Shown: positions 54,001-62,823, numbered from the stretch's first letter. The stretch: DNA of 64,000 bases from an uncultured Aquimarina sp. (GCA_947496705.1 CANMDW010000026.1:1-64000), one strand, 5' to 3'. Numbers and translations: made by a program. Notes: generated from the letters alone by a model not told the origin.

Positions 54001-54619
54001 AAAAGAAAAGAATCAAGAATTTTCATTGGAATTAGTCGAAAATCAAGACTATATATATTACAGAAAAGGCGCTATAAATATGTATGCATTACAAGACTAT
54101 ATATCTGAAGAGAACGTGAATCTTGCTCTAAAGAAATTTGTTAAAGATTGGAATATTTACGACGGCAAATTGGCTGTCGATAGATATCCTACCACAATAG
54201 ATTTATTAAGTTATTTTAACGAGGTTACACCAAAAAACAAGCAATACATCATTACAGATTTGTTTGAAACCATTACCCATTATGAAAACAAAACTATCAA
54301 TGCCGAATATGTAGATCTCAAAGATGATAGATATAAGGTAGACTTAGCTCTAGAGGCAATGAAGCTCCGAACAGATAGTTTAGGTATAGAAAAATCTGTT
54401 GAACTCAACGACTGGATTGATATTGGAATCTATAGCAAAAGTAAAAATGGGAAAGATGAGCTCATCTATCTAAAGAAGCATAAAATTATAAATCGAATAA
54501 CTGAATTAGAGATAATAGTAAACAAAAAACCAATTAGAGCTGGAATTGATCCAATAAACAAATTAATAGATAAGAATGGCGAGGATAATCAAATAATACT
54601 TTCTGAGCTGATAGATTAG
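51008..54619 (+). CDS. ABC permease fused to an M1 aminopeptidase
   Basis: In this 1203-aa protein residues 1 to about 590 hold about 12 membrane helices in two sets (for example FFAFLFLFSLAGVDFVF, VYTQGVIFFVVFILN, then FFIIILVFYSGELIW). The part from about 610 is periplasmic and carries an M1 metallopeptidase: zinc motif HELAHQWWG near residue 938 and the third ligand Glu in HMILETLAQYSAL, 18 residues on. The usual GAMEN exopeptidase motif is not clear; PFSESIGFML occupies that place. Such permease/M1 fusions are common in Flavobacteriia; the partner ATPase is upstream. Substrates are probably peptides. Confidence 0.93.
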   Translation: MWYEIFKFEIKYRLKRLDTYIFFAFLFLFSLAGVDFVFGGIDLGPIKMNSPIVIAKTMGAITGIFMMIASMVMGVPVLRDFEHKIEPLVFINPIKKRDYLLGKFLGSFAILLIIFSSVLLGIILGDYMPWRNPNDLMPFYFWTYLQPFLYVGLPTLFFGASLFFVTGALSRKLIVVYTQGVIFFVVFILNKAIKNEFIQAVLDPFSLTTITEMTEFWTVAERNSQPIPFDDVLLYNKIFWSILGVIILILGYYKFNFNVVKSKVLKKSKQLNYDGLDDDSNAINSIPSFILQQSFKSRSIQLIQHSLFYFKSITKTVSFWSIVICGVIIILINSINLGTVYGVDSFPTTYLIVEELQEMSLYFFIIILVFYSGELIWKERDSRLNLIYDAVPISDLLNLLGKLIGLSLTYVLLMLVLILSGIAFQTFNGYYKYELDVYFYGFFIEIFPFLILYTFIAFIFQIMTNNKFIGHIATIAFFIITIALELLGYGHDLYSFGGNSLGTYSDMNGYGHFMLPYILIKTYWLIFCTILFTIAATLTVRGTETSFKKRWKLSKSRFTKSQVKTSIISFVIFALLGSYIYYNTNILNQYWTKTEQLKYRAGYEKSLKKFEYLPQPKIVNVNLKVELYPSTRSYTAEGYYILVNKENIPIQNIHVQKLIESRVAIEYITFGSDATLDKQYMKYDYHIYILKKALQPGDSIKMKFKQTLTTKGFEESGSNSKVVNNGTFFNNKDFPTLGYNKKYELTDEDDRETFGLAPRKGMVGRDHKVETKKANSGNDADKINFEIVIGTYFDQTAIAPGNLQKQWTKDNRNYFHYKMDKPMVDFYAIVSARYEVKKGIWAPTQDSLNNPVALEIYYHKGHEYNLDRMMEAMKMSFDYYSTNFSPYQYQQMRIMEFPRYAEFAQSFPNTVPFSESIGFMLDINDETDVDMAFYITAHELAHQWWGLQVMAANVQGRHMILETLAQYSALMVMRQKYPEEKIQQFLSTQLESYFKGRVKEKNQEFSLELVENQDYIYYRKGAINMYALQDYISEENVNLALKKFVKDWNIYDGKLAVDRYPTTIDLLSYFNEVTPKNKQYIITDLFETITHYENKTINAEYVDLKDDRYKVDLALEAMKLRTDSLGIEKSVELNDWIDIGIYSKSKNGKDELIYLKKHKIINRITELEIIVNKKPIRAGIDPINKLIDKNGEDNQIILSELID

Positions 54620-54668
54620 TGCGAACATGTGTTTGTTTGTCTAATTTTTTCATTTCCAGTTCTATTTA

Positions 54669-55922
54669 CTATTGCTTGGATGTTTTTATGATTTCGGAAA
54701 TATCATTGATTACCCATTGCAGCACTTCATCTATTCCTTTATTGTAAGCCTCCCATTTGGGAGTTATAAGCACATCTGGTCGTACTCCTTTTGTATTTTC
54801 TTCTTGAAAACGATAAAGGCGTTTAGAGTACCTGACCCTTAAATTTGAGTTTGGAAGTCTAAAATCATCTCCATCCTGATAACCATATGGATTAGCGCCA
54901 GTAGGCTCTCCTACAATCTTGGCATTCAGCATTTGTCTAAATTGAACTGTATTTGACATCGCGGCCGAAAAAGTAGCTCGATTGCACAAAGTGTAGACTC
55001 CATCCTTCCAATTAATGCTGTCTACATCTACCAAGTATTCTATGAGTCTTACTCCTTTAAAGAAATTACCACCTAAATTATCCCGAAGATCAATAATCAG
55101 GTGCTTAATTGAATTTCTAATAATATAATTCAGAACCGATTTACCAAATTCATCCATTTCCTCAAAAGAAGGGTACTTCTCGAATTTTATATACACTGTG
55201 GATAAATTCTCTAATGGTTTAAACCATAGGTTTTCCAATTTAGCCGTGTCAGGTTTTGATAGGTTTGACGATTCTATTTTAAGATTGTTGAAATTGGCAA
55301 CTCTATACTCTTCTAAGGTAATTGATTTTATTGTTAAGGTTTCCGACGTACCATCATCTCCAATGAATTCGAATTTGGCACTATTTTTATGCTTTGTCAA
55401 ACCAATTGCATGGAGCAGTTCTGAGGAGGTTAGATACCTCATGGCAAAATAACGTTTAGACTGCTCATTTTCTACATATTGAATATATGGCGAGATGGTA
55501 TTCAATATTTTTTCGATGGGTATTTGGTCTATATTAACTAGTTTTTTTCCAATTAAATGCTTGTGATTTTCAAGAGTGCTTAATACCCTAATTTCGCTTT
55601 CAAAATCGAACAGACCGATGGGATAATATTTTTGCTTTTCATCGGAAAGAGGAATTGAAGTATGCCCATCACCAATCATTTGTGTTAGTTTCATTAAATT
55701 GGCAATTACCTGAAAGTTTGACAAGTAGGGTAAATTCTCCTTTAGTTCATTGATTTTAGAATCAAAATTATCCTTACTTATGCTATGATATAGATCAATA
55801 TGCTTCTCTTCTAATGTTTTTTGATAGAAATCAATATCATCATCCCACTCATCAATGTTGACATTTTGAGCAAAAGAAACCATATGAAATAGAATGGTTA
55901 TTATTATTACTATTTGTTTCAT
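54669..55922 (-). CDS. Secreted S41-family peptidase
   Basis: This 417-aa protein has a signal peptide (MKQIVIIITILFHMVSFAQ) and an S41/C-terminal-processing-peptidase-like domain: LMKLTQMIGDGHTSI, HLIIDLRDNLGGNFF, the likely nucleophile Ser in NRATFSAAMSNTVQF, GEPTGANPYGYQDGD. A PDZ is not obvious. The conserved GDGHT and DLRDNxGG are present, so it is probably active. It converges on the M1 fusion gene with a 49-nt gap. The natural substrate is unknown. Confidence 0.87.
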   Translation of the reverse strand: MKQIVIIITILFHMVSFAQNVNIDEWDDDIDFYQKTLEEKHIDLYHSISKDNFDSKINELKENLPYLSNFQVIANLMKLTQMIGDGHTSIPLSDEKQKYYPIGLFDFESEIRVLSTLENHKHLIGKKLVNIDQIPIEKILNTISPYIQYVENEQSKRYFAMRYLTSSELLHAIGLTKHKNSAKFEFIGDDGTSETLTIKSITLEEYRVANFNNLKIESSNLSKPDTAKLENLWFKPLENLSTVYIKFEKYPSFEEMDEFGKSVLNYIIRNSIKHLIIDLRDNLGGNFFKGVRLIEYLVDVDSINWKDGVYTLCNRATFSAAMSNTVQFRQMLNAKIVGEPTGANPYGYQDGDDFRLPNSNLRVRYSKRLYRFQEENTKGVRPDVLITPKWEAYNKGIDEVLQWVINDISEIIKTSKQ

Positions 55923-56089
55923 AAGTTATTTTATTAATAATCGGATTTGAGATTGTTTTTTGATTAAACCAGAATTCATAATCAGGTGAGCAGATCCATT
56001 TACAAAGAACTCACCTTTTTTAGTAGGCCAGAAAGTTCATTTTTTTCATGCGGTAATTATGTTTACAGCTTCTTCTGATTCTCTAAACC

Positions 56090-56272
56090 TTATTTTAATG
56101 CTTTATCAATGATTTTTATCCCTTTTTTCGGAAAGCCTGCTATCCAGATACATGCATCATTACCGACCATATCCAACATTTCATGAAGATTGTGCATTAA
56201 CCGGTCTTCATAAAGCGCAATAGAGGGAGAATCTATTTCTTCTATATTATCTATTTCAAACCAGTTTCCCAT
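56090..56272 (-). pseudogene. N-terminal fragment of a D-threonine aldolase/DSD1-type PLP enzyme
   Basis: The first 38 residues (WFEIDNIEEIDSPSIALYED, RLMHNLHEMLDMVGN) match the start of alanine-racemase-fold D-threonine aldolase-like proteins, where the PLP lysine follows in HVKTHK. Here the sequence changes to unrelated CIWIAGFPKKGIKIIDKALK and stops at 60 residues. The PLP lysine and the barrel are missing. It lies 5 nt upstream of the end of a serine hydrolase gene and is probably a decay product. Confidence 0.5.
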
Positions 56273-56277
56273 AAACC

Positions 56278-57384
56278 TTAATCTTTGTAATTCTGAAATA
56301 AAGTGGCCAATTTTTGAACAAACTCATGGCGCGAATTGGACCACGATGAATTGGAACAAAAGGCCACCACTAAATGTTCCTCAGGCATTATGAATAAATA
56401 CGCCGTTCCTCCAGCGCTAGACCCACCATGATAAATTTCTTTTTTGTCGTCTGAAACCCTCCACCCTAATGCATAATTTGTCGGTGTACCATCAGCAGTA
56501 TTTAGTGGATTCCACATTTCTTTGGTGGATTCTTTATTTATAAGTTGATACCGGAGTAATGAATTTCCGAATTTTACCAAATCAGTAGGAGTTGAAAGCA
56601 CTCCTCCTCCAGGGAATTTATTACTTAAATCTACAGGACGGGTATTTTCCCAGGTTCCATCTTTTAATGTTTCATATGCGTTTGTACGATATGGAATAAT
56701 CTGTTCAGGAATGTCTACAGTGCTTTGATTCATTTTAGCATGATTAAAGATGTTTTTTTCAAGAGCTAGTTTAAATGTTGTTTTCTCTATTTTTTCTATA
56801 ATACAGCCCAATATACTATACCCATAACTACTGTAATGATGTTTGGTGCTTGGAACTGAAACGAGTGAATCCATTTTAAAGATATCAAGTGCATGGGTAG
56901 AAGATGAATAACGAGTCAGGCTATAGTATTCTTTATCTATATTGTTAAAATCATAATGTCTGATTCCGCCTAAATGAGATAATAACTGCTTAGAAGTAAT
57001 GAGGACAGATTTATCAGGAAAGGAATTGCAGTAATCTTGAACAGGTGCGTTGATATCTATTTTACCTTGTTGCTTTAATATCATTATTAATGTAGCAGTG
57101 ATGCTCTTACTTATAGAACCAACTCTATAAACACTCTTCGCATCTGCTTTGACCTTATTCTCAACATTTGAAAAACCCAATGCTTCAGCAAAAACTACAT
57201 CTCCTTTATAAGATATAGCTACTGATAAGCTAGGCAGTTTATTCTCATTTATCGCCTGTTGAATAAGCAGTTTTGCTTTTTTATGAGTAGTTTCAGATTG
57301 AGCACAACTATTCATTGCGAAAAAAACAATCATCAAAGCCATACTCATGAACCTTGTACTTCTGTTTGTTTTTTGAGTTTTCAT
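56278..57384 (-). CDS. Serine hydrolase, class C beta-lactamase family lipoprotein
   Basis: This 368-aa protein has a lipoprotein signal ending in FFAMNSC. SxxK is S-I-S-K in RVGSISKSITATL, the second motif is YSS in HYSSYGYSILG (Asn replaced by Ser, seen in some members), and HGGSSAGG is the third. It is divergent from a MarR-type regulator; two palindromes lie between their starts, so regulation by MarR is likely. Substrate unknown. Confidence 0.87.
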   Translation of the reverse strand: MKTQKTNRSTRFMSMALMIVFFAMNSCAQSETTHKKAKLLIQQAINENKLPSLSVAISYKGDVVFAEALGFSNVENKVKADAKSVYRVGSISKSITATLIMILKQQGKIDINAPVQDYCNSFPDKSVLITSKQLLSHLGGIRHYDFNNIDKEYYSLTRYSSSTHALDIFKMDSLVSVPSTKHHYSSYGYSILGCIIEKIEKTTFKLALEKNIFNHAKMNQSTVDIPEQIIPYRTNAYETLKDGTWENTRPVDLSNKFPGGGVLSTPTDLVKFGNSLLRYQLINKESTKEMWNPLNTADGTPTNYALGWRVSDDKKEIYHGGSSAGGTAYLFIMPEEHLVVAFCSNSSWSNSRHEFVQKLATLFQNYKD

Positions 57385-57399
57385 GAAAGGAATTTAATT

Positions 57400-57454
57400 T
57401 ATCTTCACATGAAGATACTTAGCAAATATATGTTTTTATCTTTATATGAAGATA
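57400..57454. promoter_or_regulatory. Twin palindromic operators between serine hydrolase and MarR genes
   Basis: TATCTTCACATGAAGATA (57400-57417) and TATCTTTATATGAAGATA (57437-57454) share the same palindromic arms and are 37 bp apart start to start. The spacing and the divergent layout fit MarR-family operators. They also argue that the MarR protein starts downstream at 57491 rather than at 57446. Confidence 0.75.
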
Positions 57455-57490
57455 TTTTTATGTTATTTTGTTTTAAGATTCAAAGTACTC

Positions 57491-57994
57491 ATGAAAAATA
57501 AAAATGATGATATAATAGATATTCTTGTACAAGAATGGAAAAAAGAACGTCCAGAATTAGACACTTCTGCAATGCTAGTTGTTGGAAGAATCTTAAAATT
57601 GGGAAAAATATTAGAGAAAAAAGCCAGTACAGCCATACTAAACAACGATATAGTTTATACGGATTTAGATGTTTTGGCTACATTGAGACGTTCAGGAAAA
57701 CCCTATGAACTAACCCCTAAACAACTAATGCGATCTGTTTTAATAACATCTGGTGCTATGACGGCTTTATTAAAGAGGTTAGAAAAATTGAAACTGATTT
57801 ATCGAGCACCCAGTCAAAAAGATGGGCGGATTATAAGTGCTGGCTTGACAAAAAAAGGAAAAATTGTGATAGACAAAGCTATTGAAATTCGTTTTAGGGA
57901 AGCAAAAAACACGGTAAGTATATTTAACGAAAGTGAAACGGAGATGCTCTCATCTTTACTAAAAAAATTGCTAAAATCTGTTGAATCAAATTAG
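57491..57994 (+). CDS. MarR-family transcriptional regulator
   Basis: I start at ATG 57491 (MKNKNDDIIDILVQEWKKER, 167 aa), because the longer frame from 57446 would run through an operator palindrome. Winged-helix features: YTDLDVLATLRRSGKPYELT, LMRSVLITSGAMTALLKRLE, LIYRAPSQKDGRIISAGLTK. The DGR wing motif is typical of MarR. It is divergent from the serine hydrolase and shares the twin operators. Effector unknown. Confidence 0.92.
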   Translation: MKNKNDDIIDILVQEWKKERPELDTSAMLVVGRILKLGKILEKKASTAILNNDIVYTDLDVLATLRRSGKPYELTPKQLMRSVLITSGAMTALLKRLEKLKLIYRAPSQKDGRIISAGLTKKGKIVIDKAIEIRFREAKNTVSIFNESETEMLSSLLKKLLKSVESN

Positions 57995-58077
57995 ATAAAT
58001 CTTAAGTGGACTACTTATTTCTTAAATATGTAAGATTTTAAAAAATGTTTCATTATCCTAATTATTAGGCAAAGGCT

Positions 58078-58548
58078 TTATTCATACAGCTTAATTTCAA
58101 AATATTTGGTTCCTTTAATTGGGTTAAATCGGTAAGGTTCTATTTCATAAAAACCTGTTCTTTTATATAGATCAATTGCCGAATGCATTATCGGCAAGGT
58201 GTCCAATCTCATTTTTTGATAACCTAATTCCTCTCCAACCTCAATAGCTTTCTTCAATAGTTGTTTTCCTATTCCAAGCCCGCGTGCCTCTTCTTTTAAA
58301 TACATTCTTTTAAGTTCGCAAATTGAGTTCTCAAGTTTCCTAATTCCAACACATCCTAATGGCGACCTTTTATCATCCAAAGCGATAAAAAGCACACCTT
58401 TTGGCCTAGAATATAGACTTTTGATATTTTCAATTTCCTCATTAAAATTCTGAAACTCCAAATCAACTCCAATTTGAGAAACATATTCTTTAAATAGTTG
58501 AATAGCAGTTTTATATTCGCTATCCGATTTTGCTTCCTTTAATTCCAT
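58078..58548 (-). CDS. GNAT-family N-acetyltransferase
   Basis: This 156-aa protein has the acetyl-CoA-binding loop LKRMYLKEEARGLGIGKQLL (R/Q-x-x-G-x-G/A form) and LGCVGIRKL, plus C-terminal IDLYKRTGFYEIEPY. It transfers an acetyl group to an amine; the acceptor cannot be inferred. It lies 9 nt downstream of the RsgA-like GTPase gene on the same strand. Confidence 0.9.
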   Translation of the reverse strand: MELKEAKSDSEYKTAIQLFKEYVSQIGVDLEFQNFNEEIENIKSLYSRPKGVLFIALDDKRSPLGCVGIRKLENSICELKRMYLKEEARGLGIGKQLLKKAIEVGEELGYQKMRLDTLPIMHSAIDLYKRTGFYEIEPYRFNPIKGTKYFEIKLYE

Positions 58549-58557
58549 ACAGTCTGC

Positions 58558-59625
58558 TTAATACTTATTTCCCCTTCTCTGCTTTTGTATATTCTTGATC
58601 ATTTTCCCTAAGTTTTTGTCCTTCTTTTTCTTTTCCTCAACACTTGATTCAAAAAAGGCTCTTTCCTTTTCCATTTTTTGAAAATTAACATAGGAATCTG
58701 CATCAATTATTCCACTTTCAACTGCATCTTGTATCGCGCAACCTTCTTCGATTGTATGTGTACAGTTATTGAACTTACAACTTTGAGATAATCCGACAAT
58801 TTCATCAAATGTAACTTCCAGTCCAGACAAAGTACTGGTAATACCGATTTCTCTCATTCCAGGATTGTCGATTAAAATCCCACCATTTTCCAAAACAATT
58901 AATTCTCGGTGCGTCGTAATGTGTTTTCCTCTCTCAATACGCTCATTAATGGCACCTGTATTCATAAGTTCTTTTCCTGTTAGTTGGTTCAAAAGAGTGG
59001 ATTTCCCTACACCAGAAGAACCTAACAAACAATAGGTCTTGCCTTTTTGTATTATGGCTCTTATTTTATCTATTCCGATATGAGACTGATTGCTTATTGC
59101 GTATACAGAAACATCTTTGATTCGCCCTTTTATTTCATTAATAAATTTGTCTAATGTTAGCTTGTCTATTAAATCTATCTTACTTAAAACAATGATTGGT
59201 TCTACATTGGAAGTGTTACAAATGGTTAAATATCGTTCCAAACGATTGATGTTGAAGTCCCTGTTAACCGATTGAACAATTAGGCCATAATCAATATTTG
59301 TAGCGATTATTTGGGTTTGTGCAGATTTACCAACTGCCTGTCTCTCAATTGTAGAATGTCTAGGATAAATAGAATGTATTAACGCTTTATTCTCATCGTA
59401 TTCGGAAATGGCAACCCAGTCTCCAACAGCTGGCAAATCGTATCTGCTTTCTGCAGTAAATCTTAAATTACCAATAAGTTCGGCGTCAAATTCTCTAGCA
59501 TCTGTTTTGACTACATATCTATCCTTATGTTCCAATATAACATGACCAACATCAAATGAATTGATATTTTGTTCCTTTCGATATTTTTCTAAGGTTGTAT
59601 TATATCCTAAATCTTGAAGTGTCAT
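58558..59625 (-). CDS. RsgA/YjeQ-like circularly permuted GTPase
   Basis: I start at ATG 59625 (MTLQDLGYNTTLEKYRKEQN, 355 aa), whose ATGA overlaps the stop of the upstream serine hydrolase by 4 nt. An OB-type N-terminal domain (RYDLPAVGDWVAISE, IYPRHSTIERQA) precedes the permuted G domain: LSKIDL (G4) comes before GSSGVGKSTLLNQL (P-loop) and DNPGMREIG (G3). A zinc knuckle follows (CKFNNCTHTIEEGC). RsgA assists late 30S ribosome maturation. This longer form is likely the second, accessory-type copy found in many bacteria rather than the housekeeping one. Confidence 0.88.
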   Translation of the reverse strand: MTLQDLGYNTTLEKYRKEQNINSFDVGHVILEHKDRYVVKTDAREFDAELIGNLRFTAESRYDLPAVGDWVAISEYDENKALIHSIYPRHSTIERQAVGKSAQTQIIATNIDYGLIVQSVNRDFNINRLERYLTICNTSNVEPIIVLSKIDLIDKLTLDKFINEIKGRIKDVSVYAISNQSHIGIDKIRAIIQKGKTYCLLGSSGVGKSTLLNQLTGKELMNTGAINERIERGKHITTHRELIVLENGGILIDNPGMREIGITSTLSGLEVTFDEIVGLSQSCKFNNCTHTIEEGCAIQDAVESGIIDADSYVNFQKMEKERAFFESSVEEKKKKDKNLGKMIKNIQKQRRGNKY

Positions 59626-60839
59626 TTTGATTTTTGAATTTTTAGTTTCATTTCCATTTCTTCTAACTTTTGCCATATATTGATAAACTCGTTTATTCCT
59701 TCTTTATTAAGTTCAGTATTTACTATCAGAATTTTACCAATTTTTGTTTTAGTATTGAAAAACATATATGTTGCAACACCGGGATCCCCACCAGTATGAC
59801 CTATTTGCCCTTGGGCTGAAATTCCCATAAAAACACCCATATTATATTCATCGTTATAGGCACTTTCATTTCTTTTTTCATAATGTACATCCGACAGTGT
59901 CGGTCTAAATAACTCTTCATAACTATCTTTATTGAGAATTTTTCCACTCCCGCCATACCCAGAAATCAATTCTGTTAGATATTTTCCCAAATCAGCTGAT
60001 GAAGTAATCAACCCTCCATCCGGATAATTTACCAATCTATAGAAGGCTAATTCAGTTTCTTGATTTAAATAAAGTTTAGAATATTTTGAAAAGTCCACAT
60101 CCTCAAAGGACCAACCCGTATTTGACATTTCTAAAGGTTTCAAAATATGTTTATTAGTAAATTCAATAAATGATTCATTAGTGGCATTCTCAATAATAAC
60201 GGCTGCTAATCCTGCAGCAATGTTTGAATATTCGAATTTTTCTCCTGGGATTTTATTCAAAAAATTCTTTTTCTTGTACCATTTACCTTCTGTGTTTAAA
60301 ATCTGTTCCAAAAATTGGTTTAGTTCCATCATTTCATCAGGGGCACGAAAATTACTATTTATTTTAGCCCCTTCATTGTATTTTTCTTTCAATACGTATC
60401 CATTTCGCTCATACCTTGATGGGTCTTTTATGCTTGAAGTATGTGTTGCTAATTGTCGTATGGTTATAGAGTTATTTGGAAAATATGGGTTCATTACTTT
60501 ACATGGTAAATAGTTGTTTATAGGGTCATCGAGATTAAGTTTACCTAGTTCTTGCGCTTTTAGTAATGCAATACCAATAAAGGTTTTAGAAATGGAGGCA
60601 ATATTCTGGATAGTATGTACTGTATATTTTTTGTTTTCTCGTTTATCAGAATATCCAAAACCTTTTTCGAATAATGTGCCTTTCTGATTTACAATGGCCA
60701 CAGAAAATCCATTTATATGACCTTGTGAATAAATTTGTTCTAAATCTTCAGTTAGTTTTTTCGAAATCAAATCGTCTGTTTGACCAAAAATTTGGAGAAT
60801 CAATAAATTAAGCGTTATTACAATAATTAGTTTTCTCAT
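59622..60839 (-). CDS. Serine hydrolase, class C beta-lactamase family, secreted
   Basis: I start at ATG 60839 (405 aa), which begins a signal peptide (MRKLIIVITLNLLILQIFGQ); a start at 60902 adds 21 residues with no signal. SxxK is S-I-S-K in IASISKTFIG, the YSN motif is in FEYSNIAAGLAAV, and HTGGDPG replaces the usual HGG. It is translationally coupled to the RsgA-like GTPase, an unusual pairing. Substrate unknown. Confidence 0.86.
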   Translation of the reverse strand: MRKLIIVITLNLLILQIFGQTDDLISKKLTEDLEQIYSQGHINGFSVAIVNQKGTLFEKGFGYSDKRENKKYTVHTIQNIASISKTFIGIALLKAQELGKLNLDDPINNYLPCKVMNPYFPNNSITIRQLATHTSSIKDPSRYERNGYVLKEKYNEGAKINSNFRAPDEMMELNQFLEQILNTEGKWYKKKNFLNKIPGEKFEYSNIAAGLAAVIIENATNESFIEFTNKHILKPLEMSNTGWSFEDVDFSKYSKLYLNQETELAFYRLVNYPDGGLITSSADLGKYLTELISGYGGSGKILNKDSYEELFRPTLSDVHYEKRNESAYNDEYNMGVFMGISAQGQIGHTGGDPGVATYMFFNTKTKIGKILIVNTELNKEGINEFINIWQKLEEMEMKLKIQKSK

Positions 60840-60940
60840 TTTTATATCGGTTGAGCCATGGCAAGTAGGCGGTCGATAGTTGCAGAACGTTCTGCCAAGC
60901 ACTTAACCAAAGCCTTTGCTATGTATTAGATTTTCTTACT

Positions 60941-62683
60941 TTAATCTCTCCAAATCGGAATTTCCACAAAACTATCATTGTACCATTTCACTTTCAATGG
61001 TTCTTTGGAATCTTCGATTGTTTCTTCACTTACTATTTTTCCAGTGCCGTAATTTAATTCAGAGAATGGGTTTTTGTTCACATTGATGTAGACAAGCAGG
61101 CAACTGCCTTTGCTTAATTTCTTACTTACTAAATGTGTGTTTGAGAATGGAATTGTTTCGATTTTATTTGATTCGAGTAATTTTCTTTTCGTTATATCAT
61201 TGGCATAACTAGCTCTTCCAACTATGTAAGACAAATGGAAATATTCACCATTTGGCATAAGTTCGTAAAGCGTAACCCCATAATCGAAGTCTTTTTTATT
61301 AATGCTTACTTTCAATTCACCAATGAATGAGCCGTTAATAATAATGGATTCTTCCAGCGGTTCGCTGATAAAATTAAACCCGTTGCTCATATCCATTTCC
61401 TCACGTATTATTGGGTCTGGATAATAGTCGTTATTTCCTGTTTTTCTGTCAGAAAAGTCTACTTCTTGGGATAGAAAACCTTTTTTAGAGGGCTTTGCTG
61501 GTTTTAAAGAATAAACACCCTCGGATTTCTCGTTAGTTAAATACAATTTCAACCGGTCGTTGCTCATATTCTCGATAGAAGAAGCACTTCGCCATTCATT
61601 TGCTCCCATTACTTGATAGTTTATTTTGTCCTTCAATTCTTTGGGTTTATCGCCATTTTTGAAAATGTAGTTAAACCATTGATACGTTATTTCATTGGTA
61701 TTTATCAGAGCATCAGCATCAACTGTATAACCGTTTATTTTTTCTGAACCATTTCGTTGAGCACCAAAATGGCTGTAAGGCCCAATAATCAGATAGTGTT
61801 CTGCATCGGGATTGTATTTATAATGTTCCCGTAAATAATACAATCCTGAATTTTGAGAATCATTGTAATATCCATCAATTGAAAGAACTGGAATATTTAT
61901 TTTGGCAAAATCATCTTTGTACGGCGCCATTTTTTGCCAATATTCATCAAAAGATGGATGACTTATCCATCGTTGAAACCATTTATTTGGTGTACCGTCT
62001 ATACTGTCAATTTTTTTGTATGCTACTCCTGTTTCCCACCATTTGTTTTGCATTTCTCTAAAGCGCTGTCTGTCGTTTAGAGTAATTGTATCTAAAAATT
62101 TATTATTGCCAACATAAAACGCCCATTCGTAATTTGGATTAATGAAAATATTATTTTCCATCGGTAAGCCCATTCCTGGTCTACTGGCAACATAAGGAAC
62201 GATTGTTTTAAGAGCAGGGTGTAGTTTTTTGGTTGAAGCCCATTGTGTAAATCCGTTATAACTACCTCCAAACATTCCTACGCGTCCATCACACCATTTT
62301 TGCTTACTTATCCAATCTATTACATCATATGTATCATTGGCATCGTTCTCATATGGCCATATTTCATTCGGGCTTAAACGCTTACCTCGTGCATAGGCAA
62401 ATACACCTACATAACCTCTATCGGCCGATTCTTTTAGCGTAGTTAGGTCTCTCCCTTTATCTCTTACATAAACAGTACTTTGTAAGATTACAGGTTTTGG
62501 CTCGGTTGTTTCATCTTTGCGTACAATGATTGCCGAAATTTTTGCTCCATCTCTCGTCTCAATTAAAACATCTCGAATATTGTAATCTTCATTCGAGTCG
62601 GTTAATTGAGCTGTCTCCTTCTTTTGGTTTGTTGAGTTGCATCCAATTAGTATAAGGATACATAAATTCAATACTAATTTCAT
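60941..62683 (-). CDS. CocE/NonD-family hydrolase (X-Pro dipeptidyl peptidase-like), lipoprotein
   Basis: I start at ATG 62683 (580 aa), giving a lipoprotein signal MKLVLNLCILILIGC. The fold: VLIETRDGAKISAIIVRKDE, ESADRGYVGVFAYARGKRLS, nucleophile elbow GMFGGSYNGFTQW (GxSYxG), and SIDGYYNDSQNSGLYYLREH. The catalytic His is in IIGPYSHFGAQ. A jelly-roll C-terminal domain follows. Relatives cleave acyl or X-Pro peptide bonds; the real substrate is unknown. Same strand as the serine hydrolase, 101 nt upstream of it. Confidence 0.9.
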   Translation of the reverse strand: MKLVLNLCILILIGCNSTNQKKETAQLTDSNEDYNIRDVLIETRDGAKISAIIVRKDETTEPKPVILQSTVYVRDKGRDLTTLKESADRGYVGVFAYARGKRLSPNEIWPYENDANDTYDVIDWISKQKWCDGRVGMFGGSYNGFTQWASTKKLHPALKTIVPYVASRPGMGLPMENNIFINPNYEWAFYVGNNKFLDTITLNDRQRFREMQNKWWETGVAYKKIDSIDGTPNKWFQRWISHPSFDEYWQKMAPYKDDFAKINIPVLSIDGYYNDSQNSGLYYLREHYKYNPDAEHYLIIGPYSHFGAQRNGSEKINGYTVDADALINTNEITYQWFNYIFKNGDKPKELKDKINYQVMGANEWRSASSIENMSNDRLKLYLTNEKSEGVYSLKPAKPSKKGFLSQEVDFSDRKTGNNDYYPDPIIREEMDMSNGFNFISEPLEESIIINGSFIGELKVSINKKDFDYGVTLYELMPNGEYFHLSYIVGRASYANDITKRKLLESNKIETIPFSNTHLVSKKLSKGSCLLVYINVNKNPFSELNYGTGKIVSEETIEDSKEPLKVKWYNDSFVEIPIWRD

Positions 62684-62823
62684 TCCGTTGTTTTTTGTAA
62701 GGACTTTTCCTTTATTGGAATATTGCATTTTTTCAGCTTGCACATAACTAAAGTGTATATGAAATTTGCTTTCCGGTAACGTACAATTATTATAAACAGT
62801 CATTAATTACCATTAAGCCTAGC

